The notes beneath the pieces were generated by a model. The model worked only from the letters and a program-made list of their open reading frames with translations. It ran no database searches and was not told where the DNA came from. This document shows positions 57,038 to 64,000 of a stretch of 64,000 bases of DNA, piece after piece (positions within the stretch are counted from its first letter, which is position 1; each line of letters opens with the position of its first letter). Source of the stretch: Spirillospora albida (lineage in GTDB: Bacteria; Actinomycetota; Actinomycetes; Streptosporangiales; Streptosporangiaceae); the NCBI RefSeq assembly GCF_000718255.1, contig NZ_JOFJ01000015.1:150053-214052 (forward strand), written 5' to 3'. The position numbers and the translations under genes were made by a program.

Positions 57038-57868
57038 GTGATCGAGGAAGTTCGCCGGGTTGCGGAGATCAAGGACCATCAGGCGCGGCTTCGGGCCGCC
57101 ACCGAGCTGATGGACGAGCTCCAGGCCGGCGTGATGGAGACCGCGCGTCTGCGAAGAGAGAGCATCCAATGGCTCCGCGAGCACGGCGGCCAATCCTTCG
57201 CGGACATCGGTCGGCTACTAGGCGTCAGCCGTGCCCGCATCGCCCAACTCAGGACAGCAGGCCCCCCGCCCGAGCGCGCCTTCCTCTCCTCGGAGAAGCT
57301 GCGAGTAGCAATCCCCGAACAGCCAGAAGGACGGCTCGTCGCCCGCGCCGACGCCGCAGCCGGCCAGCGCATCCTTGGCCTCGCTCACAGCCTGGGCTTG
57401 GAATGCGAACTTGAATACGTTCCGCCGTTGAGCGAAATCGACCTGAACCGCGGAGACCTCTTCGTGGTCTCCGGCGCTGACACGTCACCCGTCGTGACGG
57501 CAGCGCTTGAGAAAGACCCTCTCTTGAAACTGGGCCGACTCCCTGACGGCCAGTGGTCGATCACCGAGCGGGAAAGTGGGACGATCCACACTGCTCCCGC
57601 TGACGACAAAGAACCGGCGCACACCGATCTCGCCTATCTCGGGCGCCTTCCTAGACCCGATGACGAAGGCTCATTCCTCCTCATCGTTGGTATCCGCCCC
57701 ACGGGTGCTCACGGCGCAGCCCACTACTTGGCCGAGCGCCTTGCGGACATCTACGACAGCGTCGGGCAAGAGTTTTTCTCCATGGTGATCTCATCCGTCC
57801 ATGACTCCGACACTGAAGAGATCACCTCCTCCTGGGCCCTCACCACCCCGCACCGCCACCACAGCTGA
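57038..57868 (+). CDS. HTH protein with an uncharacterised C-terminal sensor-like domain
   Basis: A 276-residue protein. Residues 1-80 are a helical DNA-binding unit with QSFADIGRLLGVSRARIAQLRT. The remainder is a separate domain with GDLFVVSGADTSPVV, the motif TDLAYLGRLPRPDDEGSF and IVGIRPTGAHGAAHYLAERLADIYDS (given in part), ending in SSWALTTP. I do not recognise a named family for the second half; it looks like a ligand-sensing or nucleotide-handling fold. GGGAGG lies 8 nt before the GTG. It is transcribed away from the element operon. Confidence 0.7.
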   Translation: MIEEVRRVAEIKDHQARLRAATELMDELQAGVMETARLRRESIQWLREHGGQSFADIGRLLGVSRARIAQLRTAGPPPERAFLSSEKLRVAIPEQPEGRLVARADAAAGQRILGLAHSLGLECELEYVPPLSEIDLNRGDLFVVSGADTSPVVTAALEKDPLLKLGRLPDGQWSITERESGTIHTAPADDKEPAHTDLAYLGRLPRPDDEGSFLLIVGIRPTGAHGAAHYLAERLADIYDSVGQEFFSMVISSVHDSDTEEITSSWALTTPHRHHS

Positions 57869-57962
57869 TCAAGACAACACCTCGGCGAGGATCGGGGTGG
57901 GTCGCCCTAGATGTCGCCGGTGCGCCATTTACGGCAGACATCCGGGCATGCGCATTAGCCGA

Positions 57963-59261
57963 CTACTTAGCCCAGGGCACAGGCTCAGTGTCCATGGCGA
58001 ACCTGTCGGTGAGTTGCAGCCGCGGCAGGTAGTGGCCCCGGTAGTCTAAGAGTCTCAGGATGACAAGTTCCGTGTAATGCATGCTGAGCCGCCATGCCTG
58101 TTGCATCTCGGTTGGGCTGGGCCATTCGAGGTTACTCAGTTTCTTGGGGGGATGTACAAGGTCGTTCCGTATGTTGATTACGGCTTCAGGTGCGGCCGCG
58201 TCCGGCTGCCCTAGTCCTCGGCGTCGGGCTTCCAGTTCGGAGAACGGCGACGGCACGTCAATGGGGATACCGGCCCACTGTAGTAGCAGGCGGAGGTTGG
58301 CCGCCGCGTATAGCTTGCCGAAAGCTGCTGTGGTGAGCCACTGCTCTGTCTGCAGGACTGCCCACGCCAGCAATTCGAGGCCGGAACACGCTACCGGGAT
58401 TCGCGCGTCGATCGGTTGCGTTCCGTTCGCGGTGAGGTACAAGTTGATGGCCCGATCGACGACCTTGTCCATGGTCGGGTTGTTAGCGAGTCGAGAGAAA
58501 GCTTGCGCTAAGTCGGTGAGGGCTTCGGCGAAGAGATGGTCTGGGCACCAGCGCCACTGTCCAGTTCCCTGCCGTGGTCTAGCCCATTTAGCCCAAATCA
58601 CGGTTCCGGATCCGTCGACGCCTGCTGTAGCGACCAGACCGATTTCCGTACCCCGCAGAAAGCTCAAGATCAGGAAAAGACGCTGTTGGAGCGTCTCCAA
58701 CGCCTCTGCGGTTACTGGCAGGCAATCAGGAATCGCATCGATTACGAACGCGTACGGTTGCGCGTCGACAGCAAGGCGCAGCGTCCAGCCCGGCAAGGTG
58801 AATGCAATTTGGCCCTGTTCGCCGTGCTCAGTACCGACCATGGGGAGTTGTGCGCGCAACTGGGCGCCGGAGACATGTACGATGACACGTTTTGTCGCAC
58901 TCACCTGTCCCGCAACGATTTCCCCAGAAAGGTGTCGGCGATTGTTGTTGTGCGGAGAGCGAGCCCGCTCCATCTCGACCGTGGCCTGACAGGGTGTTAG
59001 GGGCTGGCCGGGTGGGACATCAATTCTGTCGATGTGGAGGGCGAGGGGCAAGCGGTTGTCGAAATCGACTAGCCGCAGGTGCGGTTCACGGTTGGCGAAG
59101 GTAAGCGTGATCGCGGCCTCGATAGGGTAGGATTTGCCAGCCTTGCTCATGACCGAGAGTCCGCCGCGGTAGAGGGCAATGGACCCCGGATAGAACGTGT
59201 TGTACGCAGGAATCACACGGGGGTTCAATGGGGTCAACGAATCCTCACCCTGAGTAGCCAT
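57963..59261 (-). CDS. large unknown protein with a C-terminal HEPN-like R-x4-H motif
   Basis: A 432-residue protein with no named family recognised. Its N-terminal two thirds are beta-rich (LTFANREPHLRLVDFDNRLP, IVHVSGAQLRAQLP). The C-terminal third is helical and ends with INIRNDLVHPPKKLS, where Arg365 and His370 make R-x4-H, the catalytic motif of HEPN ribonucleases. LELLAWAVLQTEQWLTTAAF precedes it. HEPN proteins of this size are often anti-phage or toxin effectors. The ATG at 59261 follows AAAGGG; an open frame continues to 59504. Base composition is less GC-rich than in the backbone. Confidence 0.65.
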   Translation of the reverse strand: MATQGEDSLTPLNPRVIPAYNTFYPGSIALYRGGLSVMSKAGKSYPIEAAITLTFANREPHLRLVDFDNRLPLALHIDRIDVPPGQPLTPCQATVEMERARSPHNNNRRHLSGEIVAGQVSATKRVIVHVSGAQLRAQLPMVGTEHGEQGQIAFTLPGWTLRLAVDAQPYAFVIDAIPDCLPVTAEALETLQQRLFLILSFLRGTEIGLVATAGVDGSGTVIWAKWARPRQGTGQWRWCPDHLFAEALTDLAQAFSRLANNPTMDKVVDRAINLYLTANGTQPIDARIPVACSGLELLAWAVLQTEQWLTTAAFGKLYAAANLRLLLQWAGIPIDVPSPFSELEARRRGLGQPDAAAPEAVINIRNDLVHPPKKLSNLEWPSPTEMQQAWRLSMHYTELVILRLLDYRGHYLPRLQLTDRFAMDTEPVPWAK

Positions 59262-59639
59262 GGCGCCCTTTGCTGAACTCTGTACCTGAAGCCTCATACA
59301 GTACGTGTTCAATGGAGGCGACGACACGCCCTTTCCGTGCCGCAAGCGCGGCTGCGTCCCGCGTAGTTGCCGGGTCAGCCGTGCGCGGGTTGCGACTAGA
59401 CACTGGACCACGGCGTACCCGCAATCCGGTGACTGGCGGAGCCAAGCGACAAGGTCGCCCTTGTGCTCTATCCGGATCTGAGGCGGGGCAGCGGACTCTA
59501 CCAACCACGTGGGATCGGTAGAGTCAGCAACGGGCTAGTCGTCCGGTGGCTGCGTCACCTCCGGTTCGAAGTCCGGTATCCAAGGGTTCCCGCATGTACC
59601 AGTACACTGCCCCCGGACGGTTGCAAGGCTCGTGCGCTA
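59262..59639. other. gap with an open but doubtful N-terminal extension
   Basis: The frame of the HEPN-like gene stays open to 59504 (IEHKGDLVAWLRQSPDCGYA), which may be coding for a longer start or a fragment. Further right, 59505-59639 shows no gene. A TTCGAA-centred palindrome near 59560-59575 resembles a T-arm but does not fold into a tRNA. Confidence 0.35.
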
Positions 59640-59830
59640 GCCTGACCACGGTCGTCACCAGGCGGTGCTGCTTGGTCCAGACCCACGCCGCGCTCCACTC
59701 GGTATAGCGGCGATGCGCGGTGGGACCGTACAGAGCGAAACGCCCGCGGCAGGTGCTGCCAGGAGCAGCCCGTGGTGGCTATAGAGATGATCGCGGCGAG
59801 CCCCTTACGACCCCGTACCGTCGTCGGCCC
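59640..59830 (-). pseudogene. N-terminal fragment of an IS5-type transposase
   Basis: Reading on the minus strand gives GLAAIISIATTGCSWQHLPR, then after a frameshift near 59735 LYGPTAHRRYTEWSAAW. This is the start of an IS5-family transposase (helix-turn-helix plus the first catalytic region). It is frameshifted, truncated and joined to the end of another transposase fragment. The matching C-terminal part may be the fragment at 62870-63174. Confidence 0.65.
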
Positions 59831-60367
59831 CCTGTCGGCCGGCGTGAGGATTCCGGCCTTGTCCAGTTCCCGCAAGATGCCCCACACGCGGGCGGCGATC
59901 AGATCATGGGTGCTGCCGGGCATGGCTCCCGATGTCCACAGGATCGTCCCGTCGGGTCCGGCGATGCGACCTGTGCGTTCATGCCGTGGTAGCGGTGTTT
60001 GCCCGAGTAGTACGGGGTTGGCCCGGACCCGGTCGCAGGCGATGAGCGTGCCGTCCAGCACCAGCAGGTGCACCCCGTTGCGGGTCGCCGTGCGCAACGC
60101 CGCCGTCAGTTTCGGTGACCGGGCCAGCAGCAGCCGCCACGGCCTCCTCGACGTACCGCCAGGCCGTGCTGGTCGACCCCTCGTATCCGGCGCCGAGTTC
60201 GGTGAACGTTTCGCCTTTGCGCAGGTGGACCAGGACCAGCTGGCTTGGCGGCCGGGGTTGAGCAGCCGCCAGGGCGACCCGATCGTCGTGCGGTGCCGGC
60301 GGATCACCCCGGCCAGGTAGTTCAGCGTTGCGCGCGACAAATCGACGGCGGCGCGGTACAAAAGCAT
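59831..60367 (-). pseudogene. decayed IS5-type (DDE_Tnp_4-like) transposase
   Basis: The start MLLYRAAVDLSRATLNYLAG is intact, then the true sequence shifts frame (LVLVHLRKGETFTELGAGY is in a second frame) and returns (LDGTLIACDRVRAN, GPDGTILWTSGAMPGSTHDL). At least two frameshifts and a missing C-terminus show it is dead. The catalytic LDGT and GSTHD motifs remain. It is joined directly to another IS fragment on its left. Confidence 0.75.
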
Positions 60368-60502
60368 GCGAAGCCCCTGGTTCGGACGCGGTGGTTGTGG
60401 TGATCAACCCGTCTAACAGGGGTTTCTTCACATCACCCGCCGAACTCCCGCATCGCGATCACGCTGTGATCGACGTCCGCCCAGACGGATGAAAGAGGGT
60501 CA

Positions 60503-61159
60503 TTATTCTCCGAGAGAGCGCGAAATTGCTCCGGCGGCGACGTTTACTCCGATTTCGCGGGCTACCTCGAGTGCCCTCCGGCCTGCCCTTGCCAGACTGT
60601 GAGACACTCCGGATTCACTGTTCTGTTCAGCCGCCATCTCGGCTTCCGCGATGGCGCCAATACTGGCGTAGTCGGATGGCTGCCTCGCGACCGCGATTAG
60701 TGTTTCCCGAAGTTTGCGGAGCTCGTCCGCCAGTGACGATACCTGCTCAGCATCATGATGAGTCGATTGGCTCGACGAGAACGGACCTTGCGCCCCGGTC
60801 TTTTGGGCGTGATACTGGTCCCGACTGGTGCTGACACTTCCCTTGATCGTCCCACCAGTTTGAACTACCGAGGAATCGCCAGTTGAGATCACTATTGAAC
60901 TCTCCTTTTGTTGGGGGGTCAGTTCATCGTATTCTGCATATTCCTCTATGGCTATCCAAAGATCCTCAGAGTTGATCCTCGTTAGTCCATGGGAAGTCAG
61001 GCATATATATTGAATTGAGATCTTCCGGTCGCACCAATCCCCATAGTCTTGCGGACGATAGGCCAATGCCCATGGTTCAATTGCGAGAACTTCGATCCAG
61101 TCGTAACCTAATAGGCCATGTGGGGAGTCATCTCTTTTCTCGACTCTAAAGAGAACCAT
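60503..61159 (-). CDS. hypothetical protein with disordered Gly/Ser/Thr centre
   Basis: A 218-residue protein. The N-terminal domain (FRVEKRDDSPHGLLGYDWIE, ISIQYICLTSHGLTRI) is globular. A Ser/Thr/Gly-rich linker follows (IVISTGDSSVVQTGGTIKGS), then a charged helix DELRKLRETLIAVARQP and a C-terminal helix VAREIGVNVAAGAISRSL. The layout of globular head, STGD-type linker and helical tail recurs in uncharacterised actinomycete proteins that I cannot name. Less GC-rich than the backbone. Flanked by IS remnants on both sides. Confidence 0.6.
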   Translation of the reverse strand: MVLFRVEKRDDSPHGLLGYDWIEVLAIEPWALAYRPQDYGDWCDRKISIQYICLTSHGLTRINSEDLWIAIEEYAEYDELTPQQKESSIVISTGDSSVVQTGGTIKGSVSTSRDQYHAQKTGAQGPFSSSQSTHHDAEQVSSLADELRKLRETLIAVARQPSDYASIGAIAEAEMAAEQNSESGVSHSLARAGRRALEVAREIGVNVAAGAISRSLGE

Positions 61160-61491
61160 GAGGCCTACTCTAGCGCCCTGCCGCGCTTTCTGTGCACGAT
61201 TTAGGCGATTGGCCTGACAAAGACAAGATCACTTCCAGTTCGTGATGGCGTCGGTCGCTGCGTTAGACGGGTTACGGCGTCTTCCAGGTTCCATCCCAGA
61301 GACCGTTGACAGAGGCAGCGGTCGCAGTGAGGTGGTCTGAGGGATCTGGAACCGGACAATAAGGCCTTCTGTGGCCTGAAGGGTGCGGTCCGGGGAGACG
61401 CGCGGGCAGAGCGCCAGGCGGTGAAACGGAACGTGGAGCCCCGGTAGAAGAAGGAATCACCACAAGACCGCCTTCGCTCGGAAGGCTCCAC
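61160..61491. other. non-coding stretch before an IS remnant
   Basis: No gene seen. An interrupted inverted repeat, ACGTGGAGCC (61431-61440) with GGCTCCACGT (61484-61493), may mark the left end of the IS remnant that starts just after it. Confidence 0.4.
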
Positions 61492-62313
61492 GTAATCCCC
61501 CATAGTGCCACGCTCGACGTCTCTCGTGAACTCGCCCAGTACCTGGGGCGGCTGCTGTGGCGGGAGCGGAGGCTGCGGGGAACGAAGGGCAGCCGTGCGC
61601 TGACCTGCTACCGGCAGGCGGTTATGGTGCTGCGCTGGTTCCGCGGTGAACGTGACATCCCCAAACTCGGTCGCGACCACGAGGTGTCGCGGGCCACCGC
61701 CTACCGCTACATCGACGAGGGGATCGACGTTTGCAGTACAGGCTCCCGATCTCCATCAGGCATTGGATCGGGTCTGCACCGACGGCCACGCTTACCTGAT
61801 CATGGACAGGACGCTGCTGCCGGCCGACCGGTGCGCCGAACAGGTCATCAGCGTCAAGGGCGAACCGATCGATCTGTGATACTCCGGCAAGGCCCGCCGG
61901 CACGCCGGCAACGTCCAGGCCCTGTCGTCCCCGACCGGGCTCCCGCTGTGGGTCTCCGATGTCGAGCCCGGCTCGGTCCACGGCCTGACGGCAGCGCGCG
62001 CCCACCTCCTAGGCGCCTTGTACGCCGCAGCGGCTCAAGGACTTCCCACCCTGGCCGACGGCGGCTACGAAGGCGCCGGAATCGGCGCCCTGACCCCCAT
62101 CAAGAACCCTCCCGACGGCTAGGTCCTCAGCTTCGACAACCGCACCTACAACAAACTCCAGCGCTGCTTCGGCGAACGCGAATTCGCCCTACTCAAAGGC
62201 CGCTGACGCATCCTCCAGCACATCACCACCAGCCCCAACGGAATCCGCGACATCACTGCGCCGCATTCGTCCTCACCCACTTCGAGCACGGTCACCTACC
62301 CGAAACTCGTTGA
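61492..62313 (+). pseudogene. decayed IS5-type transposase
   Basis: The plus strand encodes a transposase of the helix-turn-helix plus DDE type in pieces: TLDVSRELAQYLGRLLWRER, VLRWFRGERDIPKLGRDHEV and SRATAYRYIDEGIDV, then a frameshift near 61730, VISVKGEPIDL-stop, VEPGSVHGLTAARAHLLGAL, DGGYEGAGIGALTPIKNPPDG-stop, and after another shift AAFVLTHFEHG. Two frameshifts and three in-frame stops make it a dead copy. Confidence 0.8.
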
Positions 62314-62346
62314 GATCACCTCACTGGGGAACGCTTTGCGCCAGTC

Positions 62347-62820
62347 TTACGTGTCGCGGCGGTTCCGGCGGCCTCGCAACCAGCAGCTGACTAGAGTGAC
62401 GACAGCGGTGCAAACCTCGATGTATCCGCCGACAGCCGCGCCTAACACGCTGGTCCCGATGAGTGAGTCGTTGGAGCCAGGATTTAACACAGCCGCGCTG
62501 ACGGCACCCACCAGGAGGCCGATCAGTGTTCCGATCGCGAGATGTCTCGGGAACATGCATTCCTTGCCTTGGGGTGGGCACTGCTCGGACCGAATCAAAT
62601 ATTGCGCTTGGCAGCGAGCCAGCGCCTTATTCTCGCTGTCGGCGGACCAGGTACCGACTCCGAGCAGTACTAGCACCCCTGAGGCAACTAGGGCGTAGTC
62701 TGTCCGGCCACCGAAGATCCCGTAGGCTGTGCGTCGACGATAATGAGCTGTGCTGCCTTGCTGTAGCCGCTCTAGAGAAGCTACTTGGACAATGTACCGC
62801 CCGCGCTTTGTGATGGCCAT
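62347..62820 (-). CDS. small membrane protein of unknown function
   Basis: A 157-residue protein with three likely membrane helices: DYALVASGVLVLLGVGTW, LAIGTLIGLLVGAVSAAVL and GTSVLGAAVGGYIEVCTAVV. A short Cys-containing loop (ARCQAQYLIRSEQCPPQGKECM) lies between helix 1 and 2. Basic ends suggest a simple integral membrane topology. There is no clear ribosome site, and the gene lies between two IS remnants, so it may be real or a relic. Confidence 0.5.
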   Translation of the reverse strand: MAITKRGRYIVQVASLERLQQGSTAHYRRRTAYGIFGGRTDYALVASGVLVLLGVGTWSADSENKALARCQAQYLIRSEQCPPQGKECMFPRHLAIGTLIGLLVGAVSAAVLNPGSNDSLIGTSVLGAAVGGYIEVCTAVVTLVSCWLRGRRNRRDT

Positions 62821-62869
62821 CTCGAACCGGCCGCGGCGTCCGGTTCCGATAGATGGATAACGGTGCTCG

Positions 62870-63174
62870 TCTTTCGGGGATCACGGCGCCGCCGACCTGG
62901 CAGGCTGCATGCTGACAAGGGGGACGACTACGCCGAGCTGTGGCGCTGGTTACGCGGCTTGGTGTCGACACTTGGGCGTCACCCCACGCATTGCGCGCCG
63001 TGGCATCGAGTGCTCGGATCGGCTGGGTCGGTGCCGCTGGGCGGTCGAGCGGACGGTGTCGTGGTTCAACGGCTTCCGCTGGCTGCACCGCCGCTACGAG
63101 CGCAGACCCGAGCCTTCCTGCCCCTCGTCGGGATCACCGCCGCCCTGATCTGCCACCGCCGCATCACCAAATGA
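62870..63174 (+). pseudogene. C-terminal fragment of an IS5-type transposase
   Basis: Frames joined by two shifts give RRPGRLHADKG, VTPRIARRGIECSDRLGRCR, WAVERTVSWFNGFRWLHRRY and ITAALICHRRITK, the conserved end of IS5-type transposases (including the DE region near VERT). It lies at the opposite side of the cluster from an N-terminal fragment of the same type (59640-59830) and on the opposite strand, which suggests rearrangement. Confidence 0.75.
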
Positions 63175-64000
63175 GATGTCGTCTTGTTGGACGATGCCCC
63201 TCAACTGCCATGTGACCTGGGAACCTGTACCCATTGCGGCCGATGTAGGGACTGGTGAGGACGTGGTTCATTTCAGCCCATGTCAAAAATTGCTGACCGG
63301 TACAGATGCGGAGCCCGGCTGCGGACAAGTGTTCGTTGTAAGTGTTCAGGCACTTGGCCTCAAGGCTGGTGTCTAGGGGACCGTAGGTCATTGCGGCGGA
63401 GACGACGAGCTTTGCGAGGTCGTAGCCGAGCGGTGCGAGACTGATGATGTCGAAGTCGACAGCAACCACAGTCGGGGTGAGGAGGAAGTTGCGGATATTG
63501 GCGTCCTTGTAGACGGCGGCGGGAAGGTCGGCAGCGTGGAGTATCCACGCGCGGACGAGCGCGGGGGTCAGCCAGGTCTCCGGGGGCGGCGATGAGGCCA
63601 GTAGCTGAAGTAGGCGCCTCTCCCTTTGTTCGGCGAATCCGGTCAGGACCGCTCCCCGGCCAGTCGGGTGGTCTTCGTTCGTTCGGGCGTCGTGTAGACG
63701 TCGGTGTGCGGCGACGTGGAATCGGGCGAGGGATCCGGCCACAGAGCTCAGATCGTTGCGCGTGACATGTCGGCCGGGAATGTGAGCGAAGACGAGCTGT
63801 CGATCGTTCTGGTGGAGGAGGGCAGGGACGGCGAGTTGGCCGAGCCCGCTGATCCAGGCGTGGTTACGAGCGGCGGTTTCTGCGGCGGCGCGGGTCCGAT
63901 AGGTGAGGGGCCCCGCGCTTTCCGGACAGCTGACTGATGGTGATCTGCGGGCAGATCTACGCTGCTTGCTGCCGGTCCAGGTACTCGGTGTGGACCTCAA
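63164..64000 (-). CDS. phosphotransferase-family (APH-like) kinase, partial at window edge
   Basis: At least 278 codons, reading into the right edge. LPAAVYKDANIRNFLLTPTV matches the HGDxxxxN catalytic loop of aminoglycoside phosphotransferase-like kinases (with Lys-Asp in place of His-Gly), and VVAVDFDIISLAPLGYDLAK is the DFG/D-type metal site. The N-terminus has no clear start and may continue beyond 64000. Its last codons run into the end of an IS remnant. It could be a resistance-type or sugar/choline kinase; the substrate is unknown. Confidence 0.7.
   Translation of the reverse strand: MRSTPSTWTGSKQRRSARRSPSVSCPESAGPLTYRTRAAAETAARNHAWISGLGQLAVPALLHQNDRQLVFAHIPGRHVTRNDLSSVAGSLARFHVAAHRRLHDARTNEDHPTGRGAVLTGFAEQRERRLLQLLASSPPPETWLTPALVRAWILHAADLPAAVYKDANIRNFLLTPTVVAVDFDIISLAPLGYDLAKLVVSAAMTYGPLDTSLEAKCLNTYNEHLSAAGLRICTGQQFLTWAEMNHVLTSPYIGRNGYRFPGHMAVEGHRPTRRHLIW

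Noticed and set aside
59545..59600. A tRNA T-arm-like sequence (CCGGTTCGAAGTCCGG).
   Set aside because: The loop and stem lengths do not fit, and no acceptor, anticodon or D-arm could be folded around it.
52540..64000. Direct repeats that could be attL/attR of the element.
   Set aside because: No repeat of the sequence next to the integrase was found by eye in the right part of the window; the right end is probably outside it.
1..64000. CRISPR array, rRNA genes, riboswitches.
   Set aside because: No regularly spaced repeats, rRNA sequence or known riboswitch consensus was seen on either strand.

Overview
The window is from a very GC-rich actinomycete with third codon positions almost all G/C, GTG and TTG starts, Scr1/DUF397-type regulators, mycoredoxin and AdnAB. 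Gene content and order suggest the Actinomadura/Thermomonosporaceae or a close streptosporangial relative; this is inferred from gene content, not from a marker gene.

From about 9.9 to 52.4 kb the backbone runs in the same order as a known mycobacterial block (M. tuberculosis Rv3198c-Rv3211, from memory). It holds an RhlE-type RNA helicase, DUF3107 and TetR genes, MoeZ, an alkyltransferase-like protein, AdnA, AdnB, NudC, mycoredoxin and UvrD2. Lineage-specific cassettes sit between these: a Ku / LigD-polymerase / DNA-ligase end-joining set (15.6-18.5 kb), an MMPL exporter with a divergent TetR gene (19.3-22.3 kb), an XRE-ImmA/IrrE plus PIN toxin-antitoxin-like pair (22.4-24.0 kb), two tandem copies of an anchored-protein plus subtilase module (26.1-30.2 kb), a small gene whose start lies in a LexA-type box (38.2 kb), and an iron-regulated siderophore operon (41.2-45.6 kb) of one ATP-grasp enzyme and two IucA/IucC synthetases behind a DmdR/IdeR-type box.

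The left 9 kb carries an MpaB-like oxygenase, a DUF4132 protein, two GNAT acetyltransferases, a DUF397/Scr1-type regulator pair, an anti-sigma-like ATPase, an alpha/beta hydrolase and a glycerophosphodiesterase.

From 52.4 kb to the end the DNA is accessory. A tyrosine integrase, two small HTH genes, a zinc-ribbon protein and a RepA/DnaB-like ATPase form the core of an integrated element with no visible transfer gene. It is followed by an HTH-sensor gene, a protein with a C-terminal HEPN-type R-x4-H motif, unknown proteins, at least four decayed IS5-type transposase fragments and a phosphotransferase-family kinase that runs off the right edge. No core gene reappears on the right, so the right end of the island is outside the window.

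No rRNA, CRISPR array or convincing tRNA was seen. Several genes have a TAnnnT hexamer 7-8 nt before the start codon and no Shine-Dalgarno, which suggests leaderless mRNAs.
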